Origin: Sphagnum compactum | Taxonomy: Eukaryota; Bryophyta; Sphagnopsida; Sphagnales | Assembly (NCBI GenBank): GCA_965153455.1 | Contig: OZ234500.1 | Coordinates: forward strand, 16,925,579-16,989,578 | DNA length: 64,000 nucleotides | Reading direction: 5' to 3' | In this document: positions 61,440 to 64,000 of the stretch, one piece after another | Layout of the letters: the number at the start of each line of letters is the position of its first letter | Numbering within the stretch: the first letter of the stretch is position 1 | Notes under the pieces: model-generated | Seen by the model: only the letters and a program-made list of their open reading frames with translations | Told to the model about the DNA's origin: nothing | Databases searched by the model: none | Made by a program: the position numbers and the translations under genes

Positions 61440-62825
61440 AAGAACTTACTTATAACATGAAACCTCCCCATTGTCGCACACGAAAGTGCCAGAAACTAAG
61501 CCAATTGTTGAGCTCGTGAATGGTGCCCTCACTTGCAATTCCAAACGAATACCACCAAGACTGATGGTAGCATATCAAAGGTTAGCTTCTTCCGAGGATG
61601 TGGCTTTTTTGTACTCAAAACATAAGGTTTTGTTTCGATGGTGGAACTCTAGTGTAATCAATTGCTTGGTATGTCTATCCAAAGTCCATGGAAAAAGCAG
61701 GTCCACTCTTTGTCAACCATCTTGACAATAGGATCTCCAACCCCATAACAATGTGAACATCATTCCAATTGACTTACGCACCATTTGCCATGAACCCCTT
61801 GAAAACGGGTGTACCCAACCCTTTCTTTTCAACAACTATGTTCAGCTTCCTCCACAAAATGCATTGAGCTTCCATGTCTTTGGATTGCATGTCACGACCA
61901 CAATTGTCATGAACTTACAATAGATTAGGTCATAAATGTGACACGCCATGGTCGTCCATCCTTGAACACAATTTATGTGATCGAACATCATCCACGCATT
62001 TTGCAAATCATCACCCGATTGCATTTGTTGGACGAGATCAAATCCAGACGTAGCTCCATCGACGAACATTTTGAACAAATAAACCTTCTACCTAGCCTGT
62101 TGACCAAGAAATCAACTATTATGAATATAGTTGTAACTAGATAGTGCTTTTAATTTTAGGATATAGTCAATGGAGCTGGAGTTATCAAGATGATGCTTCA
62201 ATGAAGCAATGAGATTGCATATGCTAGGGGAGCACAAAGGAGCAAACTTTAACAACATTTGATCTAGTTTTTCACCTTTGAAAAACTCCACAGGACCTTG
62301 TCCATCTTCATTGAACAAGTGACAAAAAAAAAATGTCTTATTTGTAAATAAAAAAATAGCCAAAGTGGTAATAGTTGACGTGCGATAGACTTTGTCTACA
62401 ACCATGTTCTTCATTTCCTGTGAGGATTCTCTACACTTTCCATCTACAATTGGATGGGCATAGGTGCCCAATTGGATTGTGGCTCTTGAAAGATTTGGAA
62501 ATTTGTAAACAACATAATACATTCTACAACTGCAAGTTTATAGATAGGTGGGGGAAGAATCGTAGACCTTACAGCTAATTATACATATCAAAGATCTCAT
62601 GAGACACTGCCTAGATATCAGAAGTTGTGAACTATCCCCATTCCAAGAAACTTCATTGCACGCAAAAGAATGTTGAAATAGAGGACAATAATCATTCTGA
62701 CAACACAAATGTCCAAGGCATTTTGTCGTTCTGAAACCCAATCCAAACAAATTCTTGGTGTTACTGCATGGCAAAAAGGACAAAATTGAAAAGTTACATA
62801 AATATGCAAGGAAAATAGTGAACAT
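61440..62825 (-). pseudogene. Decayed DDE-type transposase-like gene
   Basis: One minus-strand coding track with several stops and at least one frameshift. In order: an N-terminal cysteine-rich block (CSNTKNLFGLGFRTTKC... CQNDYC), MYYVVYKFPNLSRATIQLG, HLFNEDGQGPVEFFKGEKLDQ followed by KFAPLCSPS, a track through KVYLFKMFVDG, then GWTTMACHIYDLIYCKFMTI, CDMQSKDMEAQCILWRKLN, FKGFMANGA followed by VNWNDVHIV, GDPIVKMVDKEWTCFFH, and DRHTKQLI with CFEYKKATSSEEANL. The spaced acidic residues (D in FDHINC-type and M-A-[DN] positions) and the final CFH block suggest a DDE transposase. I recall similar sequences as a multi-copy family in seed-free plants, but the superfamily (MULE-like or other) is not certain. 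Clearly inactive. Confidence 0.6.
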
Positions 62826-62829
62826 AACG

Positions 62830-63580
62830 ATAATAATGAAACTAGAGCATTAGGGATGATGCAAATTTATGTGAGGACCTATTTCTTGGAGCTATACACC
62901 ATCGTCAATCAATCCATCCCCCCTGTAATACTCCCAATAAATAAACCACAATTATAGATTCATGTTGGGAAATAGAAATGATCTAAATAAAATAAAATTA
63001 TGATATTTTTTCCTATAAGAACTCAGCACATTGATCCCAATTCAACAAGAAAATAGATGACGGTGTGCGTCTAGAATTAATGGATGCAGTCTCCGACAAA
63101 ATTCCAAATTATTAGACCTTTTATACATACCAAACAATGGTTACTATAGACCATTGTCCCAAGCCAAAACCATGATCCAATGGAATTGTGTAATCCCATT
63201 GGTGAATGCATAGGAATGGTCCCAAGGTATTTAGACATAATTTAGTACAATTTTGAATCAAATTAACAAAGAACATAATTGACATTAGCTAGGGTTGGAT
63301 TACAAGTTAGTTCATTTCGTCTTATTGTTTATCATTTGCCTGTATATGGGGGAGTGCACGGATGAACTGCAGACCATCACATAAGAGAGGACAAAGGTTA
63401 ATAATACCATAGATTATATTATAATGAAAATCACATCAATTTGAGATGCCACAACAAGAAAACATTGGATTCAAATCGGAATAAGAAATTGTGCAATTAA
63501 AAAAAGCAAAGAATGAGTGGGATAATTACAAGAAGGAATGAATAATTTGACTTGCCATAAAACTAAAGGATACCCAACAA
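62830..63580. other. Spacer between the transposase relic and the right palindrome array
   Basis: AT-rich; no coding or repeat feature recognised. By position it would be the 5' internal part of the element read on the minus strand. Confidence 0.3.
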
Positions 63581-63589
63581 TTAATAGAA

Positions 63590-64000
63590 GATCTAATGGC
63601 CATTAGATCATCCCTTGCAATTTAATGTGAAATGATTTATTGGCCACCGAGTCTCCAAGTGCAAAAAAAAACTAATTTGGTGGCCACTAAATCATCACAA
63701 TTTAGTGTGGGAACGACTTAGTGGCCACCAAGTCTCCAATTGGAACAAAAAACCAATTTGGTGGCCACCAGATCATTGCAATTTAATGTGAGAACGACCT
63801 AGTGGCCACCAAGTCTCCAAGTGAAAAAAAAAAACAACGATTTGGTGGCCACCAAATCGACGCTCTTAGTTTACCGTGGAATGACCTAGTAGCCACTAGG
63901 TCTCTAAATGAAAAAAAAAAAATGGTGGCCAATAGGTCATCCCTCATATTTAGCATGGAACAAATTGGTGGCCACCAGGTTGTCCCTTGCAATCTAAGTT
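63590..64000 (+). repeat. Palindromic repeat array, right (continues past the window)
   Basis: At least five units with an 79-87 bp period (equivalent positions 63630, 63711, 63792, 63879 and 63958). Each unit has two palindrome cores, one like GACCTAGTGGCCACCAAGTC and one like GATTTGGTGGCCACCAAATC. The latter, at 63839-63858, is a perfect 20-bp palindrome. Between them are an A-run (TCCAAGTGAAAAAAAAA) and a spacer (ATCCCTTGCAATTTAATGTG). Confidence 0.85.

Overview
This is a land-plant nuclear window. The evidence is plant-type split genes with short GT-AG introns (a regulatory part of an IRE/IREH1-type AGC kinase gene, a plant-specific multi-pass membrane protein, and a glyoxal/galactose-oxidase-like secreted enzyme). 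These sit in long AT-rich DNA full of decayed DNA transposons, dispersed repeats and simple repeats. The clade cannot be fixed from sequence alone. One decayed transposase resembles, from memory, a family I associate with seed-free plants (ferns, lycophytes, mosses), so a non-angiosperm is my weak preference.

Layout. 1-1.3 kb: AT-rich, with one copy of a dispersed repeat. 1.3-4.9 kb (+): five exons of an IRE/IREH1-like kinase gene. They carry the N-terminal regulatory region and a C2HC zinc-binding motif, and stop just inside the kinase glycine loop. The catalytic exons are not seen, two one-base frameshifts lie in homopolymer runs, and a decayed PIF/Harbinger transposase sits at 5.3-6.0 kb, where the next exons should be. 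6-17 kb: AT-rich, with a tRNA-derived SINE-like module, 47-bp tandem repeats, a hAT-like remnant, and a possible non-autonomous element with inverted arrays of TGTCAGA. 17-25.7 kb (+): GC-richer 5' region, then a gene of about 15 exons for a signal-peptide plus seven-TM protein with Ig-like ectodomain modules; one intron/exon boundary is tandemly duplicated. 25.7-27.5 kb: spacer between convergent genes. 27.5-29.9 kb (-): intact three-exon glyoxal-oxidase-like gene (541 aa), all copper and radical-site residues present, with 57-bp repeats in intron 2. 30-34 kb: its upstream region, a diverged direct repeat, a seven-copy 64-bp tandem array, and an exon-like GA/CT-rich block. 34-60 kb: AT-rich DNA without recognisable genes, but with a 433-bp inverted-repeat element nested in about 130-bp repeats, a possible solo LTR, and second copies of two dispersed repeats. 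60.9-64 kb: a decayed transposase-like gene (-) lying between two arrays of palindromic repeats; the second array runs off the window.

The three genes show no functional link. Two of them (membrane protein, oxidase) look intact. The kinase fragment looks like a broken or partial copy unless the window is misassembled. No complete novel multi-gene system was found. The most unusual structures are the palindrome-array transposon at the right end, the truncated kinase locus, and the duplicated splice acceptor.
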